A DNA stretch of 64,000 nucleotides from JAOPZW01 sp963806015 (GTDB taxonomy: Bacteria; Actinomycetota; Thermoleophilia; Solirubrobacterales; Solirubrobacteraceae). Each line of letters opens with the position of its first letter. Position 1 is the stretch's first letter. Below are positions 23,214-31,173 of this stretch, in pieces. The translations under genes and the position numbers were made by a program. The stretch spans positions 496,001 through 560,000 of the forward strand of contig CAWDWM010000006.1 in NCBI GenBank assembly GCA_963806015.1, in the 5' to 3' direction. The notes under the pieces are model-generated. The model worked only from the letters and a program-made list of their open reading frames with translations. It was not told where the DNA came from and searched no databases.

Positions 23214-25790
23214 GTGCGCGACCTGAGCCCGAACCGATCCGAGACGCACGCTCCGCAGGGGCGCGGGCGGCGCCTGCGCCCCGGCGGGCATCCGCGCGTC
23301 TGGGCCCTGATCGTGGCGATGGGGGCCAGCGCGCTGGCGCTCACCCTCACCCACGTCGGCCACCTGCCCGCCCTCGGCCCACACCCGCGCCCGGCGTGGT
23401 GGCTGCTGGCGGCGGCGTTCGCCGTGGCCGAGCTGTGCGTGGTCCACGTCGAGTTCCGGCGCAACGTGCACATCTTCTCGCTCAGCGAACTGCCCCTGGT
23501 CTTCGGGCTCATCTTCGCCCAGCCGTGGGCCATGCTGCTCGGCATCCTGCTCGGCCCGATCGTCGTGCTCGTGGTCAACCGCGGGCAGTCGCCGGTCAAG
23601 GTCGCCTTCAACGTCACGCTCTTCTGGCTCGGCGGCGCCGTCGCGGCCACCATCTTCCACGCGCTGCTCGGCGCCCAGGACGTCGTCGGCCCGACGGTGT
23701 GGGGCGCCGCGCTGCTGGCCACCCTGGCCAACGCGGTGCTCGGCGCGCTGCTCGTGTGCGCCGTCATCCGGCTCTCGGGCCAGCCGATCGCCATGACCAA
23801 GCTGCTGCGGACGCTGGCCATGGCGACCGCCGTCTGTGTGACCAACACGTGCTTGGCGCTCGGCGGCGCGGCGGCGGTGGCCACCGACGCATGGGCCGCG
23901 CTGCTGCTCCTCGTCCCTGCCGCGGCCGTGGTGCTCGCCTACCGCGCCTACATGGCCGAGCGGCGCAAGCACGAGAGCCTCGAGTTCCTGCACGAGGTGA
24001 CGCGCCTGCTCGCCCGCGCGCCCGACATCAGCGCCGGTATCGCCGGGCTGCTGCAGCGCACGCTGGACGTCTTCCGCGGCGACGTCGCCGAGATCATCCT
24101 GCTGCCCTCCGACCAGCGCTCGGAGGCACTGCGCACCACGCTCGAGCAGGGCGGCACCGTCGAGCCGATGGTGCTCGCCGATCGCTACGTGGCCAACGCG
24201 CTGCACGCGCTGGTCGACGGCGACACGCCCGCGCGCCTGCTGGAGCGCCCGCTGGCCGACCCGCTGCTCGATGCGGCCCTGGCTCGTCGCGGCATCCAGC
24301 GCGCGATGCTCGCCGCGCTGCCGGGCGAGACGCGCGTCGTCGGCACCTTCCTCATCGCCAACCGCAGCACCGTGGGCAGCTTCGACAGCCACGACCTCAC
24401 GCTGTTCGGCACGCTGGCCAACCACGCGAGCGTGTCACTGGAGTACGACCGCCTCGAGCATCTCGTCTCCCAGCTGCGCGAGCTGCAGGGGCGCCTCGAG
24501 CACCAGGCCTTCCACGACCCGCTGACCGGGCTCGCCAACCGCGCGCTGTTCCTCGATCAGCTCGGCGAGCTGCTCGCCTCCGGCCGGCGCGACTACACCG
24601 TCCTCTTCCTCGACCTCGACGACTTCAAGACGGTCAACGACTCGCTCGGCCACTCGGTCGGCGACGAGCTGCTCGAGGCCGTCGCCGGGCGCCTGCGCGG
24701 CGCGCTGAAGACCGGCGACCTCGCGGCGCGCCTGGGCGGCGACGAGTTCGCCGTGCTCCTGCACGACGTCGAGGACAGCGCTGCCGTGACCCGCGTCGCG
24801 GACCGCGTCATCGAACTGCTCGAGCGTCCCTTCACGGTCGCCGGGCACGAGATCTCCGCGCACGCCAGCCTCGGGATCGTCGAGGGCTGGACCGCCGACG
24901 CACAGAGCGCCGAGGAGCTGCTGCGCAACGCCGACGTCGCGATGTACACGGCCAAGAACGCCGGCAAGCAGCGCCACGAGGTCTTCGAGCCGGCCATGCA
25001 CGCCGCCGTCCTGCGCCGCCACCGTCTCAAGGAGGACCTCCAGCGCGCGGCCGAGCGCGGCGAGCTGGTCGTCGAGCTGCAGCCGATCGTCGAGCTGGCC
25101 ACCGGCAACGTGACCGCCGCCGAGGCGCTCGTGCGCTGGAACCACCCCGAGCGCGGGCGCATGACGCCGGGCGACTTCATCGACGTCGCCGAGGAGACCG
25201 GCCGCATCCTCGAGGTCGACCGCTTCGTCCTGGAGCACGCGTGCGGGCTCGCCGCCGGCTGGCCCTCGGGTGAGGCCGGCGCCGTCAACCTGCACGTCAA
25301 CGTCTCCCCGCGCGAGCTCCAGCGCCCCGAGCTCATCCGCCGCGTGGCGGACGCGCTCGACACGACCGGGCTGCCGCCCAGCCGGCTCGTCCTGGAGATC
25401 ACCGAGAGCGGGCTCATGCGCGACCCGCGCGCGGTGCTCGGGCGCCTGCAGGCCCTGCGCGAGCTCGGGGTGCGCCTGGCCATCGACGACTTCGGCACCG
25501 GCTACTCGTCGCTCAGCTACCTGCGCTGGATGCCCATCGACGTCCTCAAGATGGACAAGTCCTTCGTCGACGACCTCGGCAGCGGCGACCAGCGCACGGC
25601 CCTGGCCGGCACCATCGCCGGCCTCGCGCGCACGCTGAGCATGACCGTGGTGGCCGAGGGCATCGAACGCCCCGAGCAGGCCGACATGCTGCACGCGATG
25701 CAGTGCGAGTTCGGCCAGGGCTACCTGTTCGCCGCCCCGCTGCACCCGGACGCGTTCGGGCAGTTGCTCGTCGCGCGCTGCGCGGCCTGA
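23214..25790 (+). CDS. Membrane-bound GGDEF-EAL protein (bifunctional c-di-GMP enzyme)
   Basis: The 858-residue protein has a 6-7 helix membrane sensor (about 30-240), a GAF-like domain (about 245-410), a GGDEF domain with an intact LGGDEFAVL near residue 508, and an EAL domain with AEALVRW near 636, LEITESGLM, AIDDFGTGYSSLSYL, LKMDKSFVDD and VVAEGIE, i.e. all residues needed for phosphodiesterase activity. It could both make and break cyclic di-GMP; which activity prevails is unknown. GTG 23214 lies 4 bases after the protease stop, suggesting cotranscription of the secreted protease with this signalling enzyme. A related output system (TasA-like fibres) lies 7 kb away. Confidence 0.9.
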   Translation: MRDLSPNRSETHAPQGRGRRLRPGGHPRVWALIVAMGASALALTLTHVGHLPALGPHPRPAWWLLAAAFAVAELCVVHVEFRRNVHIFSLSELPLVFGLIFAQPWAMLLGILLGPIVVLVVNRGQSPVKVAFNVTLFWLGGAVAATIFHALLGAQDVVGPTVWGAALLATLANAVLGALLVCAVIRLSGQPIAMTKLLRTLAMATAVCVTNTCLALGGAAAVATDAWAALLLLVPAAAVVLAYRAYMAERRKHESLEFLHEVTRLLARAPDISAGIAGLLQRTLDVFRGDVAEIILLPSDQRSEALRTTLEQGGTVEPMVLADRYVANALHALVDGDTPARLLERPLADPLLDAALARRGIQRAMLAALPGETRVVGTFLIANRSTVGSFDSHDLTLFGTLANHASVSLEYDRLEHLVSQLRELQGRLEHQAFHDPLTGLANRALFLDQLGELLASGRRDYTVLFLDLDDFKTVNDSLGHSVGDELLEAVAGRLRGALKTGDLAARLGGDEFAVLLHDVEDSAAVTRVADRVIELLERPFTVAGHEISAHASLGIVEGWTADAQSAEELLRNADVAMYTAKNAGKQRHEVFEPAMHAAVLRRHRLKEDLQRAAERGELVVELQPIVELATGNVTAAEALVRWNHPERGRMTPGDFIDVAEETGRILEVDRFVLEHACGLAAGWPSGEAGAVNLHVNVSPRELQRPELIRRVADALDTTGLPPSRLVLEITESGLMRDPRAVLGRLQALRELGVRLAIDDFGTGYSSLSYLRWMPIDVLKMDKSFVDDLGSGDQRTALAGTIAGLARTLSMTVVAEGIERPEQADMLHAMQCEFGQGYLFAAPLHPDAFGQLLVARCAA

Positions 25791-25898
25791 GTCGTCGTCC
25801 GTCTGCGCTCGCCGCGCTGCGCGGCGTGAACAGCCGCACCGAGGGAAGGGGGGTCGCCGGCGGCAGCGGCGCCGGTGGTACGCCGGCGTCGCTGGGTG

Positions 25899-25948
25899 GC
25901 CGAACGTCGGTCTTCCCCCCTCAGGAGGGGGCAGGACCGACGTTCGGC
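25899..25948. repeat. 50-nt near-perfect palindrome
   Basis: GCCGAACGTCGGTC (25899-25912) pairs with GACCGACGTTCGGC (25935-25948), and CCCCCTC pairs with GAGGGGG inside, leaving a two-base centre. Only one mismatch and one G-T pair interrupt 25-base arms. It would form a very stable hairpin or cruciform. Confidence 0.9.
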
Positions 25949-25967
25949 GACAGCCGGCCTCGGAGCG

Positions 25968-26018
25968 CGAACTGCCTGGGATAAGGCCCGGTTTCCGAAC
26001 CCGATCCCAGGCAGTTCG
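25968..26018. repeat. 51-nt palindromic element, type 1 (covarying hairpin)
   Basis: Same length as 8688-8738. Its core is GGCCCGGTTTCCGAACC, 15 of 17 bases identical to the other copy, including the nested CGG-TTT-CCG. Outer stem 25968-25982 pairs with 26004-26018. Eight stem positions differ from the other copy on both sides while keeping Watson-Crick pairs; the two pairs nearest the core are broken here. Confidence 0.85.
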
Positions 26019-26166
26019 GGCACCAGCGCCACGACCGAGCCGCGGACGCTGCGACCACCGCCACCTCCTTCCCCTCGGTGATGCAGTAGGCGCCGCGCAG
26101 CGCCGCAACCGCACCGCGGACGACAACCCACGGCGTCAGACACCAAACAACGGCCGCAAATTGCCA

Positions 26167-26210
26167 CTTGATCGATCAAGACTTGATCGATACAGTCTTG
26201 AACGATTCAG
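26167..26210 (+). promoter_or_regulatory. Three 15-bp direct repeats before the LacI-type gene
   Basis: CTTGATCGAT occurs at 26167 and 26182 and CTTGAACGAT at 26197, a strict 15-base period that runs right up to the ATG at 26211. The first repeat extends into the perfect dyad CTTGATCGATCAAG. This is likely the autoregulatory operator of the LacI-type repressor, or of another regulator acting on it. Confidence 0.7.
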
Positions 26211-27284
26211 ATGGCAGCCCGCGCCGCGCACGCCCCCACCCTCGCCGCCGTCGCCGAGCATCTCGGCGTCTCGCGGACGACGGTCTCCAATGCCTACAAC
26301 CGGCCCGATCAGCTCAGCCCCGCGCTGCGCGAGCGGGTGCTCGCTGCGGCGGGCCAGCTCGGGTACACGGGCCCCGATCCGGTGGCGCGCTCGCTGCGGC
26401 GCGGCAAGGCCGGATCGCTCGGGCTCGTCTTCGACGCCCGGCTGCGCTACATCTTCGACGACCCCGCCGCGGTCCTCTTCCTCTCCGGCGTCGCCGCCGG
26501 GTGCGAGGAGCAGGGCACCGGCCTCGCGCTCGTCCCGCAGCTGCCCGAGGGCGCGGCGGAGCTCGTGCGCTCGGCGCTCGTCGACGGCTACGTCATGTTC
26601 TGCACGCCCGAGAACGACGAGCGCCTCGAGGCGGTCCGCGCCCGCGGGCTGCCCTACGTCCTCGTCGACTTCTCGCCCTACGTCGACGGCCCGCACGTGA
26701 ACATCGACGACCGCGGGGGCGCGCGCGCCGTGGCCCAGCACCTCGTCGACCTCGGCCACCGGCGCATCGGGCTCGTCCTGCCCTACGAGGACGGTTCCAC
26801 CGACGCCGCCACCGCCACCGCGGTCTCCGACCCGTTGCGTACCGAGGACCGCACGCGCTGGCGCTGCTTCATCCGCTACGAGCGCCTGCTCGGCTGGCGT
26901 GACCCGATCGTCGCCGCCGGCATCGACTGGGCGAGCGTCCCGGTCGGCAGCTCTCCCGAGAGCGACGAGGAGTCCGGCTATCGCGCCGCGGTGCCGCTGC
27001 TCGACCGCGCCGACCGCCCGACCGCGATCATCTGCCTCTCCGACGTCCTCGCCTTCGGCGTCATGCGCGCCGCGGCCGAGCGCGGGATCCGGGTCCCCCA
27101 CGACCTCAGCGTCGTCGGCTTCGACGACATCACCGCGGCGAGCGCCGCCGGCCTCACGACCGTCTACCAGCCGCACGCCGCCAAGGGCGAGGAGGCCGTC
27201 CGCCTGCTCACCACGGGCGGCGACGACGTGCTGCTTCCGACCAACCTCGTGGTCCGCGCCTCGAGCGGACCCGCCCCGAGCTGA
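26211..27284 (+). CDS. LacI-family transcriptional regulator
   Basis: The 357-residue protein has a LacI helix-turn-helix (TLAAVAEHLGVSRTTVSNAYN, with the hinge region RVLAAAGQLGYTGPDPVARSL) and a periplasmic-binding-protein-like effector domain (about 65-345) ending with VGFDDITAA and TTVYQPHAAKGEEAV. This family responds to sugars or nucleosides. Adjacent genes give no clear transport target, so the effector is unknown. Three 15-bp repeats directly before its start suggest autoregulation. It is followed after 21 bases by a small gene with a strong Shine-Dalgarno sequence. Confidence 0.88.
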   Translation: MAARAAHAPTLAAVAEHLGVSRTTVSNAYNRPDQLSPALRERVLAAAGQLGYTGPDPVARSLRRGKAGSLGLVFDARLRYIFDDPAAVLFLSGVAAGCEEQGTGLALVPQLPEGAAELVRSALVDGYVMFCTPENDERLEAVRARGLPYVLVDFSPYVDGPHVNIDDRGGARAVAQHLVDLGHRRIGLVLPYEDGSTDAATATAVSDPLRTEDRTRWRCFIRYERLLGWRDPIVAAGIDWASVPVGSSPESDEESGYRAAVPLLDRADRPTAIICLSDVLAFGVMRAAAERGIRVPHDLSVVGFDDITAASAAGLTTVYQPHAAKGEEAVRLLTTGGDDVLLPTNLVVRASSGPAPS

Positions 27285-27305
27285 ACCCGCCCGAAAGGAG
27301 CCACC

Positions 27306-27506
27306 ATGCTCGATCTCGTCGTCAACTCACGCATCGCCCGCGACCTCAGCACGCGGCAGTTCGCCACCGGCGCGCGCCGCTCCGCGCGTGCCGAAGAGGC
27401 CGAGACGGCCGCGCCGCGCGCCCCCGTGCGCCGCAGCGCCGTGCGCGCCCTGCGCACCCTCGCCGACCGCCTCGAGCCGGCGCAGCGCTGCGCGCCGCAG
27501 TCCTGA
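27306..27506 (+). CDS. Small basic protein of unknown function
   Basis: The 66-residue product is rich in Arg and Ala (VRRSAVRALRTLADRLEP near the C-terminus) and has no membrane segment. I recognise no family. The evidence that it is real is a strong AAAGGAG ribosome-binding site at 27294-27300 with six-base spacing and its position 21 bases after the LacI gene on the same strand. Confidence 0.6.
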   Translation: MLDLVVNSRIARDLSTRQFATGARRSARAEEAETAAPRAPVRRSAVRALRTLADRLEPAQRCAPQS

Positions 27507-27541
27507 GCGCGCCGAGCGCCATGTAGGGTCCGGTCCGTCGC

Positions 27542-28714
27542 ATGGCGGACCGGACGGTCGACATCCTTCTCGTCGGCGGGGGCATCGCATCGGCCACCGC
27601 CGCCCACATGCTGCGTGAGCAGGGCTTCGCCGGCTCGATCCTGCTGGCCGGGCGCGAGCCGCACCCGCCCTATCACCGCCCGCCGGCCTCGAAGGAGTAC
27701 CTGCGGGGCGAGCACGGCCCCGAGGGCGCCCATGTGCACGACGCCGACTGGTGGGAGCCCAACGACGTCGAGCTGCTCACGCGTACCAGCGTGCTCGCGC
27801 TCGACCCCGCGGCCCGCACCGCGAAGCTCTCCACCAAGGAGGAGGTGGGCTTCGAGCACGCGCTGGTGGCGACCGGAGCGATGGTCCGGCGGCTCTCGGT
27901 GGACGGCGCCCAGCTCGAGGGCGTGCACTACCTGCGCGCGCTGGGCAACGCCGACACCATCCGCGAGGACGTGCGGGGCGCCGAGCGCGTGGTCTGCGTC
28001 GGGGGCTCCTACATCGCCTCCGAGGTGGCCGCCTCGCTCACCGAGCTGGGCAGCGCGGTGACGATGGTGATGCTCGAGGACCACCCGCTCGAGCGCGGCT
28101 TCGGCACGACCGCCGGGCGCTTCTTCCGGCGCGTGCTGGAGGAGCACGGCGTCGAGGTCATCGGCGGCGACGAGGTCGCCCGCTTCGAGGGCGACGAGCG
28201 CGTCGAGCGCGTGGTGACCCAGAGCGGGCGCGAGCTCGAGGCCCAGGCGGTGATCTGCGGCGTGGGGGCGATCCCCGACGTCATGCTCGCGCGCAAGGCC
28301 GGCCTGACGATCGGCGAGCTCGGCGGCGTGCTGTGCGACAGCCGCCTGCGCACCTCGGCCCCGGGCATCTACGCCGCCGGCGACATGTGCGAGTACGACT
28401 CGGTCGTCCACGGGCGCGTGGTGCGCATCGAGCACGAGGAGGTGGCCGCCGCCCAGGGCGCCACCGCCGCACGCAACATGCTCGGCGCAGACGCCGCGCA
28501 CGACGAGGTGCCCTACTTCTTCTCCGACCTGTCGGACTGGACCTCGCTGGAGTACCTCGGCCCGGCCCTGACCTGGGACGACGAGCAGCTCGAGGGCTCG
28601 ACCGACGACGGCGCCTTCGCCATCTGGTACCGCGAGGGCGGCGCGGTGCGGGCGATGCTGAGCGTCGGCGGCGCGGGCGACCTCGACCGCGCCCGCGAGC
28701 TCATCCGGGGCTGA
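27542..28714 (+). CDS. FAD-dependent ferredoxin/rubredoxin reductase (AIF/BphA4 type)
   Basis: The 390-residue flavoprotein has the FAD-binding DILLVGGGIASATAA at the N-terminus, PYHRPPASKEYLRGEHG (the loop typical of oxygenase-coupled reductases), the NAD-binding VVCVGGSYIASEVAASL at mid-length, and the second FAD motif TSAPGIYAAGDMCEYD. It should transfer electrons from NAD(P)H to a ferredoxin or Rieske partner. No ferredoxin lies next to it, so its partner is encoded elsewhere, possibly the Rieske protein or an oxygenase system. Its 3' end overlaps the convergent gene at 28701 by 14 bases. Confidence 0.87.
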   Translation: MADRTVDILLVGGGIASATAAHMLREQGFAGSILLAGREPHPPYHRPPASKEYLRGEHGPEGAHVHDADWWEPNDVELLTRTSVLALDPAARTAKLSTKEEVGFEHALVATGAMVRRLSVDGAQLEGVHYLRALGNADTIREDVRGAERVVCVGGSYIASEVAASLTELGSAVTMVMLEDHPLERGFGTTAGRFFRRVLEEHGVEVIGGDEVARFEGDERVERVVTQSGRELEAQAVICGVGAIPDVMLARKAGLTIGELGGVLCDSRLRTSAPGIYAAGDMCEYDSVVHGRVVRIEHEEVAAAQGATAARNMLGADAAHDEVPYFFSDLSDWTSLEYLGPALTWDDEQLEGSTDDGAFAIWYREGGAVRAMLSVGGAGDLDRARELIRG

Positions 28715-29183
28715 GCGCGGCCCGCGCGCGGCCGGCGATGTCGGCCACCGTGACGCGCGAGTGACGGTTGTACAGCGGGCTCATCGGGTCGCAGACCAGG
28801 AAGGAGACCATGGCCACCCCGCGGATGGGCGGGTCGCTGACGCTCGTGAGATCGCCGGCCAACGCGCGCAGGAGCGCGGCGGCGTCACGGATCCCCGGCG
28901 TGGCGAGCGGCACCGCGCCCGGCCCCCTCGTCGGCTGACGGGCGACGTCCACGGCCGTGGTCAGAGCGACGGACAGCGCGCGCCGCGACCGAGCGCCGAG
29001 GAGCTGGCGCGCGCGCAGCTCGAGCTCGGGCGAGTTCGCCGGCCAGGCGCCTTCGGCCAGCCGCCGGTCCAGCGCGAGCGCGCCCGCCCACACGCGCATC
29101 CGCAGGCCCATCCTGGGCAGGCCGCGCCGCGCGCGCCGGGGCGACGCGATCGAGGTGGCCTGCCCACGGACGCGATGGGGCAT
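28701..29183 (-). CDS. Hypothetical protein (160 aa)
   Basis: The product is not recognised. It has a basic N-terminus, then a helical body with LDRRLAEGAWPANSPELELRA and ALSVALTTAVDVAR and ends with PLYNRHSRVTVADIAGRARAALSPG. There is no signal peptide or membrane helix. Codon bias and residue composition are protein-like, and it begins 9 bases after a zinc-ribbon gene on the same strand, so the two probably form an operon. It could be a DNA- or ribosome-associated regulator, but that is only a guess from its charge. Confidence 0.6.
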   Translation of the reverse strand: MPHRVRGQATSIASPRRARRGLPRMGLRMRVWAGALALDRRLAEGAWPANSPELELRARQLLGARSRRALSVALTTAVDVARQPTRGPGAVPLATPGIRDAAALLRALAGDLTSVSDPPIRGVAMVSFLVCDPMSPLYNRHSRVTVADIAGRARAALSPG

Positions 29184-29192
29184 CGGAGCTCG

Positions 29193-29369
29193 CTACGCCG
29201 CGCTCTCGTCGGCCGGGTCGCTCGCGACTGCGGCCCTCGCGGGGCCCTGGTAGACCTCGCGGACGTCCCACCCGCACATCGGGCACACGTCCCCGCTGGC
29301 GTCGGCCACGAGCTGGCTGCATCGGGGGCAGGACGTTCCCTGTGACTTCTCGCGTTTGAACAGGCGCAC
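29193..29369 (-). CDS. Small zinc-ribbon protein
   Basis: The 58-residue protein starts VRLFKREKSQGTSCPRCSQL and contains two CxxC knuckles (CPRC and CPMC) 13 residues apart, a classical zinc ribbon, followed by GWDVREVYQGPARA. GTG 29369 was chosen because GGAGGAGG lies about five bases upstream on the minus strand, and the longer upstream frame is Arg/Pro-rich noise. Zinc ribbons of this size often bind nucleic acids or act as protein adaptors. It precedes the 160-residue hypothetical gene. Confidence 0.72.
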   Translation of the reverse strand: MRLFKREKSQGTSCPRCSQLVADASGDVCPMCGWDVREVYQGPARAAVASDPADESAA

Positions 29370-29491
29370 GGCGCCTCCTCCAGACGATCGGGGGGGTCGG
29401 CAGGAGGATGGCGCGCCCCGACGCGCACCGGCATGGGGTCTGGACCCCCTCTTTCCCGCCGGCGGCGGCGATCGCGTCATGCTGGCCGGTG

Positions 29492-30445
29492 ATGCCCGCA
29501 GAGATGTCCCTGGCCCAGCGCGTGGTCCTCGTCAACTCGGCGGTGTTGCTCATCGCCTTCCTGGCCCTCGCGCTGGGACCGGTCACGGTGAGCGCGCCGA
29601 TCCACACCGACCAGCTGCTGGTGCTGCTCGCCGGGGTCGTCGCGACGATGGCCGCCAACCTCGTGCTCGTCCGGCGCGCGTTCACGCCGCTGCAACGCCT
29701 GACCCGGCTCATGCGCACCGTCGACCCGCTCACCCCGGGGACGCGTCTGCAGATGGGGCCCGCGGCGAAGGACGTGCGCGAGCTGGCCCAGGCGTTCAAC
29801 GAGATGCTCGAGCGGCTGGAGACCGAACGGCGCGACAGCGCGAGGCGCGCCGTCGGGGCCCAGGAGGCCGAGCGCCGACGGCTGGCGCGCGAGCTGCACG
29901 ACGAGCTCGGCCAGTCGCTGACCGGCGTGCTGCTGCAGATCGATCAGGCGATCCGCTCCCCCGAGACCGCCGACCTCGAGAAGGCACGCGAGGGTGCTCG
30001 GCGCAGCCTGGAGGACGTGCGCCGGATCGCCCGCAACCTGCGCCCCGACACGCTCGTCGAGCTCGGGCTCGCGAGCGCGCTCAACGCGCTGGCCACGCGC
30101 TTCACGCGCCAGAGCGGCGTGCCCGTCGACCGCCGGCTCGAGGCCGACCTGCCGGCGCTCGGGGAGGACGTCGAGGTCGTGCTCTACCGGGTCGCGCAGG
30201 AGGCCCTCACCAACGTCGCTCGTCACGCCGACGCGCGACAGGTGACGCTCGCGCTCTCCCACGCCGACGGCACGGTCGCGCTCACGGTCGACGACGACGG
30301 CTCCGGCATCCCTGCCTATGTCGGCGACGAGGCGCGCGGCATCACCGGGATGCGCGAACGCGCGCTGCTCGTCCACGGACGCCTGAGGGTCGGGCAGGGG
30401 CCGACGCAGGGGACCCGCGTGCGCCTGGAGGTCCCGGTCGCGTGA
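29492..30445 (+). CDS. NarL-type sensor histidine kinase
   Basis: The 317-residue kinase has two membrane helices (about 8-30 and 40-62) with almost no extracellular loop, a HAMP-like linker (AFTPLQRLTRLMR to LAQAFNEMLERLE), a HisKA_3 dimerisation helix with the phosphorylated His in ARELHDELGQS (about residue 136), and a HATPase_c domain with EALTNVARHADA and DDDGSGIP. It probably senses membrane or intracellular signals. GTG of the response-regulator gene overlaps its TGA, so the pair is translationally coupled. ATG 29504 is an alternative start. Confidence 0.9.
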   Translation: MPAEMSLAQRVVLVNSAVLLIAFLALALGPVTVSAPIHTDQLLVLLAGVVATMAANLVLVRRAFTPLQRLTRLMRTVDPLTPGTRLQMGPAAKDVRELAQAFNEMLERLETERRDSARRAVGAQEAERRRLARELHDELGQSLTGVLLQIDQAIRSPETADLEKAREGARRSLEDVRRIARNLRPDTLVELGLASALNALATRFTRQSGVPVDRRLEADLPALGEDVEVVLYRVAQEALTNVARHADARQVTLALSHADGTVALTVDDDGSGIPAYVGDEARGITGMRERALLVHGRLRVGQGPTQGTRVRLEVPVA

Positions 30446-31101
30446 TCACGCCGGTGAAGGCCAGCGTGCTCGTGGCCGACGACCATGCCGTCGTCCGCCA
30501 CGGCGTGCGCGGGATCCTCGCCGCCCAACCCGACTTCGAGGTCATCGCCGAGGCCGCCGACGGCGCCCAGGCGGTCGAGATGGCGCTCGCGCTGCGGCCC
30601 CACCTCGTCATCCTCGACGTCTCGATGCCGCGCCTCACCGGCCTGCAGGCCGCGGGCGAGCTCGGCCGCCGCGCGCCCGAGATCCGCCTGCTGATGCTCT
30701 CGATGCACGACGACGAGCAGTACTTCTTCGAGGCGCTGCGCGCCGGGGCGTCGGGCTACGTCCTGAAGTCCGGCGTCGATCGCGACCTCGTGGAGGCGTG
30801 CCGGGCGACGCTGCGCGGCGAGTCGTTCCTGTATCCCGACGCCGTCGCGGCGCTGATCAAGGATCGCCTCGCGCGCGGTGCGGCCGGCGAGGCCGTGTCC
30901 GATGACCCGCTCACGCCGCGCGAGGCCGAGGTGCTCAAGCTCATCGCCGAGGCGCACACGAACCAGCAGATCGCCGAGCTGCTGGTCATCAGCCCCAAGA
31001 CCGTCGAGAACCACCGCGGCCGGATCCTCGAGAAGCTCGGGATGCGCGACCGCGTCGAGCTCACGCGCTACGCGATCCGCCGCGGCCTGGTTCAACCCTA
31101 G
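30442..31101 (+). CDS. NarL/FixJ-family response regulator
   Basis: The 219-residue protein has a receiver domain with the acidic pair in VADDHAVVRHG and the phospho-acceptor Asp in VILDVSMPR (about residue 59), then a LuxR-type helix-turn-helix (LTPREAEVLKLIAEAHTNQQ and SPKTVENHRGRILEKLG). It is the partner of the kinase encoded just upstream. GTG 30442 overlaps the kinase stop (GTGA); GTG 30454 is also possible. Its targets are unknown; the PadR gene lies downstream but has its own promoter. Confidence 0.92.
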   Translation: MITPVKASVLVADDHAVVRHGVRGILAAQPDFEVIAEAADGAQAVEMALALRPHLVILDVSMPRLTGLQAAGELGRRAPEIRLLMLSMHDDEQYFFEALRAGASGYVLKSGVDRDLVEACRATLRGESFLYPDAVAALIKDRLARGAAGEAVSDDPLTPREAEVLKLIAEAHTNQQIAELLVISPKTVENHRGRILEKLGMRDRVELTRYAIRRGLVQP

Positions 31102-31105
31102 GCCC

Positions 31106-31134
31106 TTGACGGGCGACCGATAACGATATATCGT
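31106..31134 (+). promoter_or_regulatory. PadR-gene promoter with operator over the -10 box
   Basis: TTGACG at 31106-31111 and TATCGT at 31129-31134 are 17 bases apart and fit a housekeeping promoter. The perfect 12-bp dyad ACGATATATCGT (31123-31134) covers the -10 box, as expected for autorepression by a PadR-type regulator, whose operators are often AT-rich dyads of this kind. The low GC content stands out in this genome. Confidence 0.75.
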
Positions 31135-31173
31135 GATCGGTGCAAAACACTTTCTGACGTAAGGAGACAGGCG

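Larger units (their letters stand above)
25811..26106. repeat. Composite intergenic element B with inverted terminal arms
   Basis: The left arm (25811-25853) and the reverse complement of the right arm (26061-26106) agree over about 42 bases: a GCGCTGCGCGGCG block, a short AAC/TAC-WGC joint and CACCGAGGGRAGG. The arms point inward and enclose two palindromes. The size (296 bases) and terminal inverted arms resemble a small non-autonomous element, but I saw no target-site duplication. Confidence 0.75.
25791..26210. other. Gene-free composite repeat region
   Basis: This 420-base gap holds, in order, a repeat arm (25811-25853), a 50-nt near-perfect palindrome (25899-25948), a 51-nt covarying palindrome (25968-26018), the inverted partner arm (26061-26106), and three direct repeats just before the LacI-type gene (26167-26210). 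No gene was found. Confidence 0.85.
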
